Assembly (NCBI GenBank): GCA_028023455.1
Contig: JAQFVV010000072.1
Location: forward strand, 2,562,501 to 2,626,500
From: Epiperipatus broadwayi
Lineage: Eukaryota > Onychophora > Udeonychophora > Euonychophora > Peripatidae
DNA: 64,000 bases
Direction: 5' to 3'
Position 1 is the stretch's first letter, and each line of letters begins with the position of its first letter. A model generated the notes under the pieces. The model ran no database searches and had not been told where the DNA came from. It saw nothing but the letters and a program-made list of their open reading frames with translations. Shown piece by piece: positions 1 through 11,090 of the stretch. The position numbers and the translations under genes were made by a program.

Positions 1-745
1 TTTTAGCCAATCACAATGACCTGCTTTATGTTATTACATCTCTTTTGACTTATATTCCTAAAAAAAAAAAATTATTCTCTAATAAAATCTGAGTCTAATC
101 TTCATATTTTTATCAAAAAATTAAATATTATGCAAAATAATCATAAATATTTAAATGGACTCTCATTTAAAGATTTGAATAAAAGATATGCTCTCACAAG
201 CACAGCAGTTATTTTGAAATAAAAGAACTGCCAATCAAAGAATACTAAATTCTCTATACTATACTGCCATCTAGAGATTTTTTTTAAGTTAAATCAATAC
301 ATTTTTAGTTCTGGTGTTTACTGACAAGTAAGTGCAAAATAGTAAATCAGTGTTCAAATATCCAATAGAGAGTGCATTAAAACCAAGTGATTGAAGCACC
401 ACTATATTGTGATTAAGAAATGGAAAGTTAAATTCATTAATTACATCACTTAACTATGAAGAAACTTGGCATTTATGGCAAAAAATTTGGTTACAAAAAT
501 TATGGCCTTTTTTTGCACTTTCCAAATTAGGATATTTGGGCATACATGCTGATATCAAAGTAACAAAATATTAGATAATGTATCGATTATATGGGTGTTA
601 ATAAATTTTTGAAGATAAATGTTTAATACAGAACTATAAGTATAGAATTCTGAAATAATAACAGATAAACTGACTTGGTGTTTTAATAATTTCAACTTTT
701 CGTTTATGATTGTGGCCATAAAAATGATCAGATATTAGATGATTC
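1..745. other. AT-rich DNA, no gene seen
   Basis: No open frame of note and no recognisable element body. A short motif, TGCCATCTAGAG near 266-277, resembles motifs seen in several repeats of this window (compare 22,399, 54,835 and 62,153). Confidence 0.6.
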
Positions 746-750
746 ATAAC

Positions 751-774
751 TATGTTTCATTATTATTGTTGTTG

Positions 775-805
<31 letters not shown>

Positions 806-815
806 GATGATGATG
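751..815. repeat. ATT/GTT trinucleotide microsatellite
   Basis: Runs of TTG then TTA followed by TGATGATGATG. A simple repeat with no coding potential. Confidence 0.85.
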
Positions 816-896
816 AGAAAAAGTATTTATTGTAAAATTGCAAATGTTTTCATTTTATATATCATACATATAGATTATTTATATAGAATATAAATA

Positions 897-1430
897 ATAA
901 AATTATTAAAGTCAAAGTCAGCCTCCGATAATGTGCTATTTCTTAAATATTATAAATCTCCGTGCACTCGCCCATTACTAAGAGTTTAAAAAACTTAAGT
1001 AAATCACTTAAGTTTAGAGCATATTTGTAGATACACCAACTCTCACTGACCATGCTTAAATCAGGGTTTGAGTCTATTGTGTGCCTGATGTTATAATCAA
1101 ATATTGAATTGTATAAATTTAGTTAACCTATTACAGGAGAAAGACAGGTAGGTGGTTAAAAATGAGGCGCTGTCTTTCTCCTGTGATAGATTAACTAACT
1201 TTGTACAATTCAATATTTGATTATAACATCAGACACACAATAGAGTCAAGCCCTGCTTTAAGCATGATCAGTGAGAGTTGGTGTATATACAAATACATTT
1301 TAAACTTAAGTGCTTTACTTAAGTTTTTTAAACTCTTACTGGCAGGCGAGTGTGCAGAGATTTATAATATTTAAGAACTAGTGCATTATTAGAGATTGAC
1401 TTTTGCTTTAATAATTTCAAATTTTTCATC
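897..1430. mobile_element. Long fold-back (palindromic) element, about 0.53 kb
   Basis: The left arm (about 903-1145) is the imperfect inverse of the right arm (about 1172-1425). Paired landmarks are ACAGGAGAAAGACAG with CTGTCTTTCTCCTGTG, and AATATTGAATTGTA with TACAATTCAATATT; CCAACTCTCACTGA pairs with TCAGTGAGAGTTGG. The loop is about 25 bases. No coding capacity is visible. The structure fits a non-autonomous fold-back or MITE-like element, or a recent head-to-head duplication. The superfamily is not assignable because the ends are decayed. Confidence 0.8.
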
Positions 1431-1482
1431 ACTATATAATAATAGATTTACATTTATAAGTCATATAAGTATTATCATAGGT

Positions 1483-1795
1483 GGTTAAAAATGATGGTTA
1501 AAAATGAAACATTGTCTTTCTCTTGCGATAGTTAACTAAATTTGTACAATTCAATATTTGATTATAACATCAGGCACACAATAGACTTAAACCCTGATTT
1601 AAGCATGGTCAGTGAGAGTTGGTGTATATAAATACACCCTAAACGTAAGTGATTCACTTAAATTTTTTAAACTCTTACTGAGAGGCGAGTGCACCGAGAG
1701 TTATAATATTTAAGAAATAGCGAGAAATAGCGCATTATCGGAGGTTGACTTTCGTTTTAATAAATTCAAAATTTTCAGCACTATATAATAATACA
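1483..1795. repeat. Extra right arm of the preceding palindrome
   Basis: Starting at a GGTTAAAAATG motif, this stretch repeats the right arm of the fold-back at 1172-1425 in the same order and orientation. It contains TACAATTCAATATTTGAT, TCAGTGAGAGTTGGTGTATA and the CACTTAA...AAACTCTTACTG block. It has diverged by scattered substitutions. A two-armed palindrome followed by a third arm suggests tandem duplication of one arm. Confidence 0.75.
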
Positions 1796-2039
1796 ATATA
1801 TATAAATATTTGAATATATATTTTTTACTAATTGTAATAGCTGACGTAACAATGCTCAGATATTACAAGGTTGACTATAATTTTGTATTTTCATATATTT
1901 CGAAAATAGGATTTTGGTATTAAATTGCAAAGTTATTGACTTTGTATGCTATATACAGCTGAAAATCAATATTTATTGCAGATATTCCCATAAAATATTG
2001 ACAAACACATTTTGACTTAACTTTTTATTAAAAAATAAT

Positions 2040-2190
2040 CAAATGGATTGCTGCTTAATAAAAGAGTTTGTATGAAGTTTGAACGCCGAAAGAGGCAAAA
2101 TTAGGTTGCAATCCATGGACTTTTAACTACAAGTCCGACATTCTCTGACTGCTCTAATTAACCATATGGTGCTATTTCTTTTTATCAGTG
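2040..2190 (-). mobile_element. tRNA-derived SINE-like remnant (minus strand)
   Basis: On the minus strand the order is an A-box-like GGTTAATTAGAGCAG, an anticodon-arm-like segment around GGACTTGTAG, then a B-box-like GGATTGCAACC, followed by body sequence towards 2,040. This is the layout of a tRNA-derived pol III promoter. The acceptor stem is not intact, so it is a SINE head or tRNA relic, not a tRNA gene. Confidence 0.45.
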
Positions 2191-2334
2191 ACGGGACAAT
2201 GTGTCCATTTTCCTGACTTCACAGACACCAAAAGTGTTCAAAAAATATAATTTTGTAAACTTACGACAAAATAAATCCTAGATGTAATAAAAAATATTTC
2301 TCTTATATTTGTATTTGAAAATAAATGATAGAAG

Positions 2335-2440
2335 AGTTTAGAGTTCATAGTTCATAGGTCGCCTACGTCATCAGTTTCATAGCTTGATTTTCTTATGAAC
2401 TCCAAAGCAATAAACCGTGCCTTTGTTTTTTTATATGTAA
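2335..2440 (+). mobile_element. SINE-like 3' part with CCAAGCAATAAA-type tail
   Basis: Contains TTCTTATGAACTCCAAAGCAATAAACC, recognisable from its core AAGCAATAAA, a tail shared (diverged) with copies near 3,800, 14,460, 18,690, 34,380 and 42,700. The repeated 3' tail followed by T- or A-rich sequence suggests one retroposon family. Confidence 0.5.
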
Positions 2441-2472
2441 AATGATTTTAATGAGATGTTTAAAGCGTTGTC

Positions 2473-2572
2473 AAGCATTGGTGGTCGAGAGGTCAGCGAC
2501 AGCTACTTTACAAGCAGTTGTCCCGGGTTAGCGGGTTCGCTTCCCGGCTGATGCTATGACACATGAGAAAAA
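2473..2572 (+). mobile_element. tRNA-derived SINE, 'GCATTGG' family
   Basis: Starts GCATTGGTGG, carries an A box TGGTCGAGAGG, a B box GGGTTCGCTTCCC, and ends in GCTATGACAC followed by an A-rich tail. This is the same family as the copies at 16,164, 22,821, 39,004, 40,470 and 54,439. The tRNA-like part has a long variable-arm region, as in Leu/Ser-type tRNAs, while the GCATTGG end recalls a glycine tRNA acceptor strand. Confidence 0.75.
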
Positions 2573-2579
2573 AAAAGAT

Positions 2580-3280
2580 AACATCTCGAATGTTGCCTTT
2601 TTAAATCTTAAGAAGTAGATTTTCTTTTTTTTTTTGCATTATATTTGTTTGTGTAATAAAAATTTTGACAATTAAATCGTCTTCAACATTGTTTTGCCAA
2701 ATGTGAGAAAATATTTAATTTACCTTTTTTTTTAATTATTATTAATTTTTTATCAACAAATGTAATTTTCTTTTTGTAACCTTCGAATTATTAATTTTAA
2801 CGAGATTAGTATGTCTCTGTCAAAAATTAATCTCATCAAGGTATTAAATATTTAAATTACTTCTAATAAGATTATAATTCCAATTTTAATTTGTACACTT
2901 AAAAACTACCAGCCAGAGGTTACTTAAAGTAAAACATTATTTCATATAACTATACATATAAAAGTATATATGTAAAAAATAAACCCCAGCAGTAATGTAA
3001 TAATGGTGTCTTTACAGCTTCCTGGAAATAAAGATCACCAATTTAGTTTTCATCCATCATGACTATAAATATCTATTTTTAAAAAAGTTCATTTATTCTG
3101 CCTTCAAAAAAACTCAACTGAATTTTTAGTTAAGTACTATCAGGTAATTGAGAAGAAAGATCATGATATTTCTTGATTTTAAACTCAGAGGTAAAAACCC
3201 AATAAATTCACTGCATTGGCAGGTGCATGTTGATGGGCAATCGATCCATGTTTGTATGCCATAATAATAATAACTGCAAA
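2580..3280. other. AT-rich DNA, no gene seen
   Basis: No element boundary or coding signal recognised. A short minus-strand open frame at 3,126-3,320 runs into the neighbouring fold-back and has no family resemblance. Confidence 0.5.
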
Positions 3281-3285
3281 GACAA

Positions 3286-3500
3286 GAATGCACAGAGGTA
3301 AACTCTCCATACAGCGCCACTCAGTGTAAGCCAGAGTAATTAATAGATGCAAGAAGGTTTGTGCATAAAATCCCTATCTTGCATTCATTGATTACTCTGG
3401 CTTACACTGAGTGGCGTTCCTGCATAGAGAGTTTTGCTTCTATGTAAACAGCTTGTGTAAGCATAAAGAATGTTTATCGTGATGTTTAATGACAAGAATG
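3286..3500. mobile_element. Fold-back element FB1, compact copy
   Basis: The left arm 3,299-3,352 (AACTCTCCATACAGCGCCAC...) pairs with 3,383-3,442 (...GAGTGGCGTTCCTGCATAG). It shares GTGCATAAAATCCCTATCT with the other FB1 copies. FB1 copies carry AAACTCTCCATACAGTAGTG near the outer arm and a central CATCCAATATCCCCAGACTAG block in longer versions. No protein is encoded. Confidence 0.75.
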
Positions 3501-3744
3501 TAGGGACTGGATATAATATTTGCTCTAATGCCTGAAAGAGGAATTAAATGGTTTCTTTTTGGTTAATAGCAAACACCTTTCTGCCACTATCATCCCCACT
3601 TACCTTTTTATATTTATATAAAATATTAGTTTCTGTATAGAATTATAAATAAATATTTCTTCAAATTATTTAATGCACCTTAATTAATGCATTAACTAAT
3701 AAATCATCCAATAATATTTTTTTTGTTTTTTGCATGATTTAGGG

Positions 3745-3870
3745 TGGGTCCTGGAGCTCTAAGTTGACAAATCATGATTTCAGTTTTGGCCCATCTGGTA
3801 CTTGAGATTTTTATGAATTCTGAAGCAATAAAACTATTAGGTTATTTTTTAATATTTATATACTTATATA
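3745..3870 (+). mobile_element. SINE-like tail copy
   Basis: A diverged copy of the tail seen at 2,400: GATTTTTATGAATTCTGAAG then CAATAAAACTATTAGG. The upstream GGTCCTGGAGCTC may belong to the decayed body. Confidence 0.4.
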
Positions 3871-4607
3871 ATTTGATACTGAATTATTATTTTTTTTAAA
3901 ATAGTTTTAAATTCTCTTCTAATGTGTCTTTACACAGGGTCAATTCAAAATTTAGGCAGGACCACATTGATAATACTATGTAAAAATGTATCATTATTTT
4001 GTTTTTCAGATGAAATATGTATAATATATATATATTTTGGTTATCTCAAAACTTTGCAGACTATTTTTTTGTTGTCTCAGATTAGCTACATATTAAAAGA
4101 ACACTGTAAACCCAAATGCCCAGAATTTAACTACCCTTAAGCTAACCTTGTTTATATATATCTATTTTCAGTTTGCTTGTGATATACTATTGGTTAGTAA
4201 CATACTAATAGTTTCATCTTTATCAGTATTTGTTAAGATTGCTACTATTTGCTTTTTGATAAACTATCATTTCATTTATTATATTCTTTACCATTTTATT
4301 AAATTACTTCATAAAATTTTTATTGTTTATGATTATTTATAATTTCTATTATTGTTTAGTAATAAAATTTTCATACTTTATTAAAAGAAGTATTTTTTTG
4401 AATACTAATAATCTTTAAATGTAATATTTTTTTATGAATTTTGGAATCCATATTTTTTTTCCATGTTGTATTTTTTATTTTATATATATATTTTGTTTTT
4501 ATTATTTATCAGTGCATACATAACCCCAAGTCTAACATTGCAACCATTCATCGTCATAAATATCAGGTGAATTAAACATAAACACACAGGAATAATTTCA
4601 CACATAT
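3871..4607. other. AT-rich DNA, no gene seen
   Basis: Two short plus-strand open frames (3,922-4,140 and 4,148-4,342) are T-rich hydrophobic chance frames with no family resemblance. Confidence 0.55.
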
Positions 4608-4611
4608 ATAT

Positions 4612-7472
4612 TGTCATGGTAAGAATTGTCCCTCCACGTAACAAAATCTAGAACACAGGAAAAATACACTAAAGCTGATCGAATCCGGATGCTGGTATCC
4701 AGAATCCAAACAACATTCAATCCTTTCACCTCTGCTCAATAATCTAATACCCTATGGATGAGATTTCTCAACTTACACTGTCATTCAATTTAACCACGGT
4801 CTGGCAGTCACCCAGGGTGGAACAAAAAACTCATAAATTAACTAATTTGACACTGATTTGGTCAGATATACACACATATGACTAAGTGATTAATTATAGA
4901 ACCTAATAGAATGATCTACCTATAGATAAAATGATGTATGTGCAATTAAACCTAGAATTGGATAAAATGAACTCATGGACAATAAAAATATAAAAACAAG
5001 TTATAATTTAAATATTATTAATTTAATAAAATAATAACAAATAGTAAATCAAAATATACACAATTATATAATGAGAATGTGAGAGATTATGCTCGCAGGC
5101 AATGCATAACTAATGAGATTAATGTTACATATTATCTCATTATAAGTGTTCAATAAAGTATAGTGTGGTATTGAAGTTTATGCCTATATTAATATGTCAA
5201 ATTTCTAGCTCTTGGGTAGTCTGCTAAATCATATGGAACTTAATAGCCAAAGTTATATAACTAAATTAATAGTGCTTCTGTGGCGGCTATCTATACAAAG
5301 TTAAGTCAAGCTCATAATTAGGCTCAGAGATACGCAGGTTAGTGTGTTAACCCAAGATTAGCGTATACACTGATGCTAGATAAGCGTTTAATATAAAGGG
5401 AGAGAAAACTGGTTTATGATAGGTTTACTTATATACTCTATGGCACATATTAGATAAGATGCGAATGGGTCATTATTCACAGGCTTCAGCCTCAGAGGCT
5501 CGATTGCCCTACAACCACTCAACTTGCTATGAATAGGGACATTAGTAGTTCAGGGAGTCAGATAAGCATTAATTATGAATAATCTAGGTCCTTGTGCCCT
5601 AGTTCTAAGAGAGTGTGCTTTACCCAAACTAAGTGGATAAGTGTGATCTCTGCCAGCAACTCATCAAGAATTACCCATCAAGCAGATAATTGTACATTGT
5701 GTACTTAGTAAGGACACATCTGCAACTTATACATATATAACACAAATACGTAAAATTATATTAGCGTGCCTTAAAATAGATAGCGTCTATTTGCATATCT
5801 ATACAACCCAGTTCTCAAATTTAGTATTTCAAATATACTATTTAGGGACTAAATTAATTAGTAACCTAATTTAAGATTATCGCCTCTGTCTCAACTTATA
5901 TAAATCTAAGGAGGACAAAGCATATTCGTGGGGTAATTACTAATAAAACATTAAAATATGCTTTGAGAATATCTCTGTGGTTAGTTCCTATGATGTACGA
6001 GTTACATATATAAATAGTTATAATTTATAACTAGAGTTTAAACAAACTACAATTTTAACTAGAAAACGACTTATTATTAGAATATTAATACCCAAAATTA
6101 ATCAGTAAAATAATATTATCTCGAAGCAGTGAGTGAGAAATTAATAATTTAATTATTTAATATTTATTATAGTGAAGATTTGAAATTATCTTCGCAGAGC
6201 GATGAGCTAAAATTATATTTATAAATATTCGCGGTTTTGAGTTACTTGGCATATTAAACACATATAATATTAAAATGGTAAATAGGCATAAAAGACCGCA
6301 GAAAATTATTCATTTAGTTTAAAATAGATTATCATAGTTTTACATTTAAAAGAGAATTTAACATTACAAGTTTTACATTCAGACAAGATTTAAACATTAG
6401 CATTTAATGGTTTTCTTTGCAGATTTTAGGAAAGATGTTTGGAAAGGTAGGTTTAATAAATAGCTAGCTTTTAAAATAAAGAATTGGAAGTCACAGTTGT
6501 TTATGAACAGAGCTCTGATAGAAAATTTATCAATTTACCAGTCAGTTGTCTTCATTTGCAATTCTGGGCACTTGAGATGATAATAAGTTGACACTTTTCA
6601 TGATGATTTAAAGTTAATGAAGGTTTTTCCACGAGCTGCTTGGCTGGTGTACGGCATTATGTTTTATCGGACCAAAGTTCTTTCCATCCCCAACAAGAAG
6701 AGAGGTGAGGGATCACCTACTTTACCCCATCATTTTAAAGGTGAAATGAATGTGGGTTCTGTTTACAATTCACTTATTATATATATGATCGATCCTTGGC
6801 AACAAAACTTTAAGTATTTATATTTTTCCAACTCTGGCCACCTGGTTATTTTTACAAGCTTGTCCGCATTTATTTATTCTAGAAAAATATATTTAATTGC
6901 TAAAACTAGTAGAAAAACCCATTATTTTATTTTAGAAAAACATATTTAATGACAACAACTAATTTAGATTTTGTTTTTCTACATTTTCCCCCTGCTGTTT
7001 ATTGTGACAATGCTATAAAATTCTGTGAATTGTTATTAACATTTTAGATTTATAAAATCAAGTTCATGTTATTTTAGGACCATTGCATGACATAATTTTA
7101 AAAGTTTTTTACAAGAATTAAAAGTTGCTTTGATAATTAGTAGAAAACTAATTTTATTACCATACATGCAGAATAACAACGGAAATGACTTATATACATA
7201 TGCGATTTCAATAATATAACAATAAAATTGACTAAATAATTTAAACTAAAATATTTCTTAAACTAAAATCTTTTAAAATGAATATATATCTGTAATATAT
7301 ACATATACTATTAAATTACAGACTTATTCTTTGCAAATATATACACAATTTTGCATATATAGTAATTTTAGATTGTTTAAATGGGTACTCTGAGAGGGTT
7401 TAAATCTGGCATAGAGATAGGTGTGGGGGTAAAATATGTGAAATAGGCAGATGGATAAAACTGACTGTTTCA
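4612..7472. mobile_element. 2.86-kb TG...CA element, copy A (solo-LTR-like)
   Basis: Near full-length homologue of 26,041-28,952. It starts TGTCATGGTAAGAATTGTCC and ends GACTGTTTCA, and is flanked by the 4-bp duplication ATAT (4,608-4,611 and 7,473-7,476). The outermost 12 bases in the copy-B form (TGTAACCGTAAG) match the reverse complement of the other end (TGAAACAGTCAG) at 9 of 12 positions. TG...CA ends with a short imperfect inverted repeat and a 4-bp duplication fit a solo LTR of a Ty3/Gypsy-like element. They could also fit a cut-and-paste element such as Ginger (TGT start, 4-bp duplication). A 110-residue open frame at 6,617-6,949 is not recognised and is broken in copy B, so it is probably not coding. 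Confidence 0.75.
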
Positions 7473-7499
7473 ATATTGATCATTAAAAAACAATCAACA

Positions 7500-7658
7500 T
7501 TTAGACAATTCCAATATCAATAACAATCAACAATTTCAAACTGTTGTCAAGCCAATCTCCTTTTAACAATAAAGGTGGTTAAAAAAAATAAAAGAGATTA
7601 CCTTGACAACAGTTTGAAATTGTTGATTGTTATTGATATTGGAATTGTCTAAGTGCTG
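7500..7658. repeat. Palindrome with about 62-bp near-perfect arms
   Basis: ACAATTCCAATATCAATAAC at 7,504 is the inverse of GTTATTGATATTGGAATTGT ending near 7,651. TTTCAAACTGTTGTCAAG is the inverse of CTTGACAACAGTTTGAAA. The spacer is about 35 bases. It lies directly beside the right end of copy A of the 2.9-kb element, but outside it. Arms this close to identical suggest a young fold-back MITE or a replication-mediated inversion. Confidence 0.85.
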
Positions 7659-7739
7659 ACTTAATGATTTCTTACAAACATATTTAGCCTTCAGCATTAT
7701 TATACTTCATGTGTATTGATATATTTAAAACTACTAGTT

Positions 7740-8020
7740 TACCACTTATTATAAACAAAGCCCCTGAAAATGAAAAATGATCACCAGAATGTGTATTTCA
7801 TGCTGTACCAGCATTTGTTACTTGTCCCAGGTCATAGACTTTTATTTATTTAGTCATTTGTTCAGTATTTATAAATACCAAATTATTACAGTTGGATTTA
7901 TAAGTGTCAAACTTTCTGCAGTCACAACTTTGATACCAACAATTTTTTAAAAATACATTAATGATTATTACTAATCATTTGACAAACTAGAGATTATCCC
8001 TAGCCCACATATAATCTCAA
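7740..8020. repeat. Dispersed repeat family FB3, copy 1
   Basis: Shares blocks with 11,290-11,520, 13,800-14,010 and, inverted, 20,200-20,450. The shared blocks are GTATTTCATGCTGTACCAGC, then TTCAGTATTTATAAATACCA, then GATTTATAAGTGTCAAACTT and AACTTTGATACC. It does not encode a protein. The family is not recognised; part of it resembles the middle of FB2. Confidence 0.6.
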
Positions 8021-8204
8021 TTAAAGAGAATATATCCTGAATCTCTATGATTGTGTAGGCAATTTCATCATTTTCATGGTATCACTCACATGCAAGGTGA
8101 GAACTGGTTTCTATTCACTTTTAATACCTTATGGAAGAGTAAGCAATCATTGACTATATATTTTTTTTTCATGTTTATCAGTGTGTCCCTCACCTCATTT
8201 GTAT

Positions 8205-8605
8205 TAATTATATCATGACCATTTATTATTAAACATCACATGATCACTATCTCTTATACTAGCACATAATTGTTATTAAACAAGACAAAACTCTCTCCAT
8301 ACAGTAGTGCCCACCCTGTGCCAACCAGAGTAATCAATGGATGCCAGAAGGCTTGTGCATAAAATCCCTATCTAGTGCCTACTCATCCAATATCCCCAGA
8401 CTAGTTACTGGTTTATAGCCTTCATTCTCAAGATCCAAGGCTTCTCACTGATGAAGGTCACAAGACAGAAATTACTCTGGGGATATTGGATGAGTAGGCA
8501 CTAGATAGGGATTTTATGCACAAGCCTTCTGGAATCCATTGATTACTCTGGTTGGCACAGGGTGGCACTACTGTATGGAGAGAATTTTGCCTTGTTTAAT
8601 AACCA
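8205..8605. mobile_element. Fold-back element FB1, long copy
   Basis: The left arm (8,268-8,398) carries CTCTCCATACAGTAGTGCCC, GTGCATAAAATCCCTATCTA and CATCCAATATCCCCAGACTAG in part. The right arm (8,478-8,600) is its inverse, ending in GGCACTACTGTATGGAGAG. The arms are flanked by related AT-rich sequence (ATTGTTATTAAACAAG and CTTGTTTAATAACCATT), so the inverted repeat probably extends outwards. The 83-residue minus-strand open frame across it is a by-product of the repeat. Confidence 0.8.
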
Positions 8606-8869
8606 TTTATTATTGAAAGTCAGACCACTTTCTCTCATTGTGGGTGCATTTGGGACTACTTCTCTTTTCAGATAAGTTAAATGTAAACAAATGGAATAAC
8701 CTTTTATATATAAAACTTTCATTTCCTCATATTTCTGAAACATATGAACAAAGACATCTGAAAAGGCAAACAGCACTTTATGCTGAATTAACAATCATCA
8801 GAATATCAGTATTTGTTAAGATTGTTGTTGATTTTTGATGAGTGCTTTTGATAAAAATAACTTAGCATT

Positions 8870-9228
8870 AAAAGAAATATTTGAAAATGAAAGTTTTTAA
8901 TAATTTGTTTTACCAGTTCCTACTTATATATATGAGACTTTGACAGTTAACAGAAGAACAATAAAACAATTGTTACTGGCATCATCTGATAAAAGTAAGA
9001 GTCTGAAGTAGGGTTGGGCTGGACATATTGCTAGAAAAGATGATAGTAGATGAATATGTGAAACTCAACCAGATTTCAAGAGATTGGAAAAGACCTAGAA
9101 AGAGATCACACATGAGATGGCTGGATAAAATAAAAAGATATGCTGGGGTGATGTGGAGAAGAGGATCTAGCAGTCAGAGAAATTGGATTAGACATAGAAC
9201 TTCATCCTGCAATGAATGGGTAATAGTT
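8870..9228 (+). mobile_element. RTE-type LINE, C-terminal RT fragment, broken
   Basis: Conceptual translation in shifting frames gives pieces typical of the end of RTE-like non-LTR polyproteins: LPVPTYIYET near 8,912, a GWAGHIARKDDSR-like stretch near 9,015, then RDWKRPRKRSHMRWLDKIKR at 9,079-9,138. The same order of motifs occurs at 47,300-47,640 and 59,815-60,115. A stop and frameshifts near 9,040 show it is dead. No endonuclease or catalytic RT motifs are present, as expected for a 5'-truncated insertion. Family assignment to RTE is from recognition of the LTYGSETW and GHIARR motifs. Confidence 0.7.
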
Positions 9229-9229
9229 G

Positions 9230-9630
9230 ATAATAATGATTATATTTCAATTATTATATATCATTAATATTTTATTAAATTGCTTAGATTTTTTTTTATT
9301 TATAATTAATAATTTGATAATATAATTTTCAATTGTTAAAATAATAATCTTTTCTGTTTAATAATAGTTTTAATGGACTATAATTTTTATAAATTTTGGA
9401 ATCCATAAATTTTTGCTAAAGTTTATTGCTTGTAAATTGCACATTTATGTGTTATGTTTATATTTTACATTCTTTTAATATTTTGGTCTTTTTACGATTA
9501 GTTTTCTTTAATTATTTTTTACATTCATAAACATATTCATCTTTGAATTAAGTATTTGTACTTATAAGTCTGACTACTTCAATCATTTGGTTGTAAGTTA
9601 AATATTTTAAGAAAAAATCATATTTTATTT
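9230..9630. other. AT-rich DNA, no gene seen
   Basis: Very T-rich, without open frames or recognised repeat motifs. Confidence 0.5.
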
Positions 9631-9634
9631 ATTA

Positions 9635-9770
9635 TCTCGCAGGAATGTTTGAAACATGGACTGTTTTTCTCACTGGTCAGGTCATCAATACCTAAAGAAG
9701 GGAAATGAAAAACAGCATCTCGCAGGATAATAGGGAACATAATGTTTCATGGGCTGTTTTTTTTAAATCA
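9635..9770. repeat. Short direct duplication, about 80-bp period
   Basis: ATCTCGCAGGA followed by AATGTTTGAAACATGG and CTGTTTTT recurs as ATCTCGCAGGATAATAGGG and AATGTTTCATGGGCTG. A local tandem duplication with diverged units. Confidence 0.5.
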
Positions 9771-9771
9771 T

Positions 9772-9900
9772 CTTTAAGTGTTGCAGGCCTGATTAATCAG
9801 AGTTTTGCATGGGAATGAATCTGTAACCTTTAGATTCATGAATATTAAATTTTAAGATTGTTTTTTAACCAACCTGGCTATAATTGGTTAGAACATTAGC
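9772..9900 (-). mobile_element. tRNA-derived SINE remnant (minus strand)
   Basis: Diverged copy of the 39,905-40,030 repeat. Shared blocks are TTTAAGTGTTGCAGGCCT, AATCTGTAACCTTTAGATT, AATATTAAATTTTAA and CCAACCTGG. In the better copy the minus strand shows tRNA-like A and B boxes. Confidence 0.5.
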
Positions 9901-10425
9901 TTAAAATTATCTCCTCATAAATTTAAAAATTATCAAATCAACTCCCATACCAAACTCTCTCTGCGTAGGCAGAAAAATATATAAATAAAGCTTGAATTTA
10001 TCCAGAAACATTAACTTTTAACGAGATAATAAGATTAGTTCATTATTCCATCGGTACAAACCTTCCGATAATCATTTATCTATATATGTGCATTTTTTCA
10101 TATGTTAAGATATTTTTATCTAATTTTAAGAAAATAATTTTTATATTTACATTTTTATTTGTTTGTATATTATTTGATTTTTATTATACACAATTTTTTT
10201 ATTATTTTTAAATATAATAAGTTATTCTTTTTTTATTATTAAAATTCTTTTAACAATGTTTATTTATTGATTTAAAATTTTAATAAGATTTTTTTTTTGT
10301 ACTCTGTTATATAATTTATATTTATTATTATATCACTCAGAGAATTATATGACTTCGAAGTTTAATAAAGCATAGTACTGCTCTCAATGCAACTGCATGT
10401 TTATTATTAATATAAGATTTAATTA
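9900..10425. other. AT-rich DNA, no gene seen
   Basis: Long T-rich and A-rich runs; no coding frame or element end recognised. Confidence 0.5.
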
Positions 10426-10429
10426 TTTA

Positions 10430-11090
10430 AGTAGAGGGATTTGAACTCAGGATTTTGCAGTCTGTTTATCCTCCACTCCATCTCAAACAACTGATACACA
10501 TGAGAAAAAGATACACGCTCCTCAATATACATATTTCATCACAAACATAGACGGAAAAATCCTGAGTTCGAAACCCATTATTTATATTATAAAAAAGGTT
10601 CAGTATAAGTAAGTTACACATTTCTTGGGAGATAAATTATATTTTAGTCTCAGCCTATCCCCTTTTTATAAATATGTAATGGTCTGATAATATGAAGGGG
10701 TTAGACTGATATAATGTCTACATGGGTATGATTACAATATCAAATCCAATAAGAACTTTGAGTGTTCTATTTTTGGATTTTCAGTGAAATGATGATTGAA
10801 TAGTTGGAAGAGTGAGAAGATTGAAGCCTGTCCATTAAAGTTTGAGGAATTTCTATCTTAATATAAACTGAGCACTGGTTGTATATATGTGAGGGAAATT
10901 ATGATCTGGCTCAATGGATGAGTGCTGATTCTGCATGAAATGCATATATTGGGGATTATGTGTCTTTTTCATATGAGGGTGGTCATGTATACTGGTTGAT
11001 TGAGATGAAGTGAAAGATGAATAGAATAAAAAATTCTGAGTTTAAATCCCTCTACTTACATTATATAAAAAATTCAGTATAAGCAAGTTA
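10430..11090. mobile_element. Fold-back element FB2, diverged copy
   Basis: Begins AGAGGGATTTGAACTCAGG and ends CTGAGTTTAAATCCCTCT, the inverted terminal motif of FB2. The right-hand part has the FB2 landmarks GATTTTCAGTGAAATG, CCTGTCCATTAAAGTTTG and GAGCACTGGTTGTATATATG. An eroded version of the CTGATGA/GAAA core is present (GGATGAGTGCTG...GCATGAAATG). The FB2 end motif (AAAATCCTGAGTTCG) occurs a second time at about 10,558, so the left arm is shortened. Confidence 0.65.

Noticed and set aside
6617-6949. 110-residue open frame inside the 2.9-kb element
   Set aside because: Not recognised and disrupted in the second copy at about 28,060-28,320, so not maintained as a protein.
8543-8794. 83-residue minus-strand open frame
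   Set aside because: Covers the FB1 right arm; similar frames arise wherever the repeat occurs.
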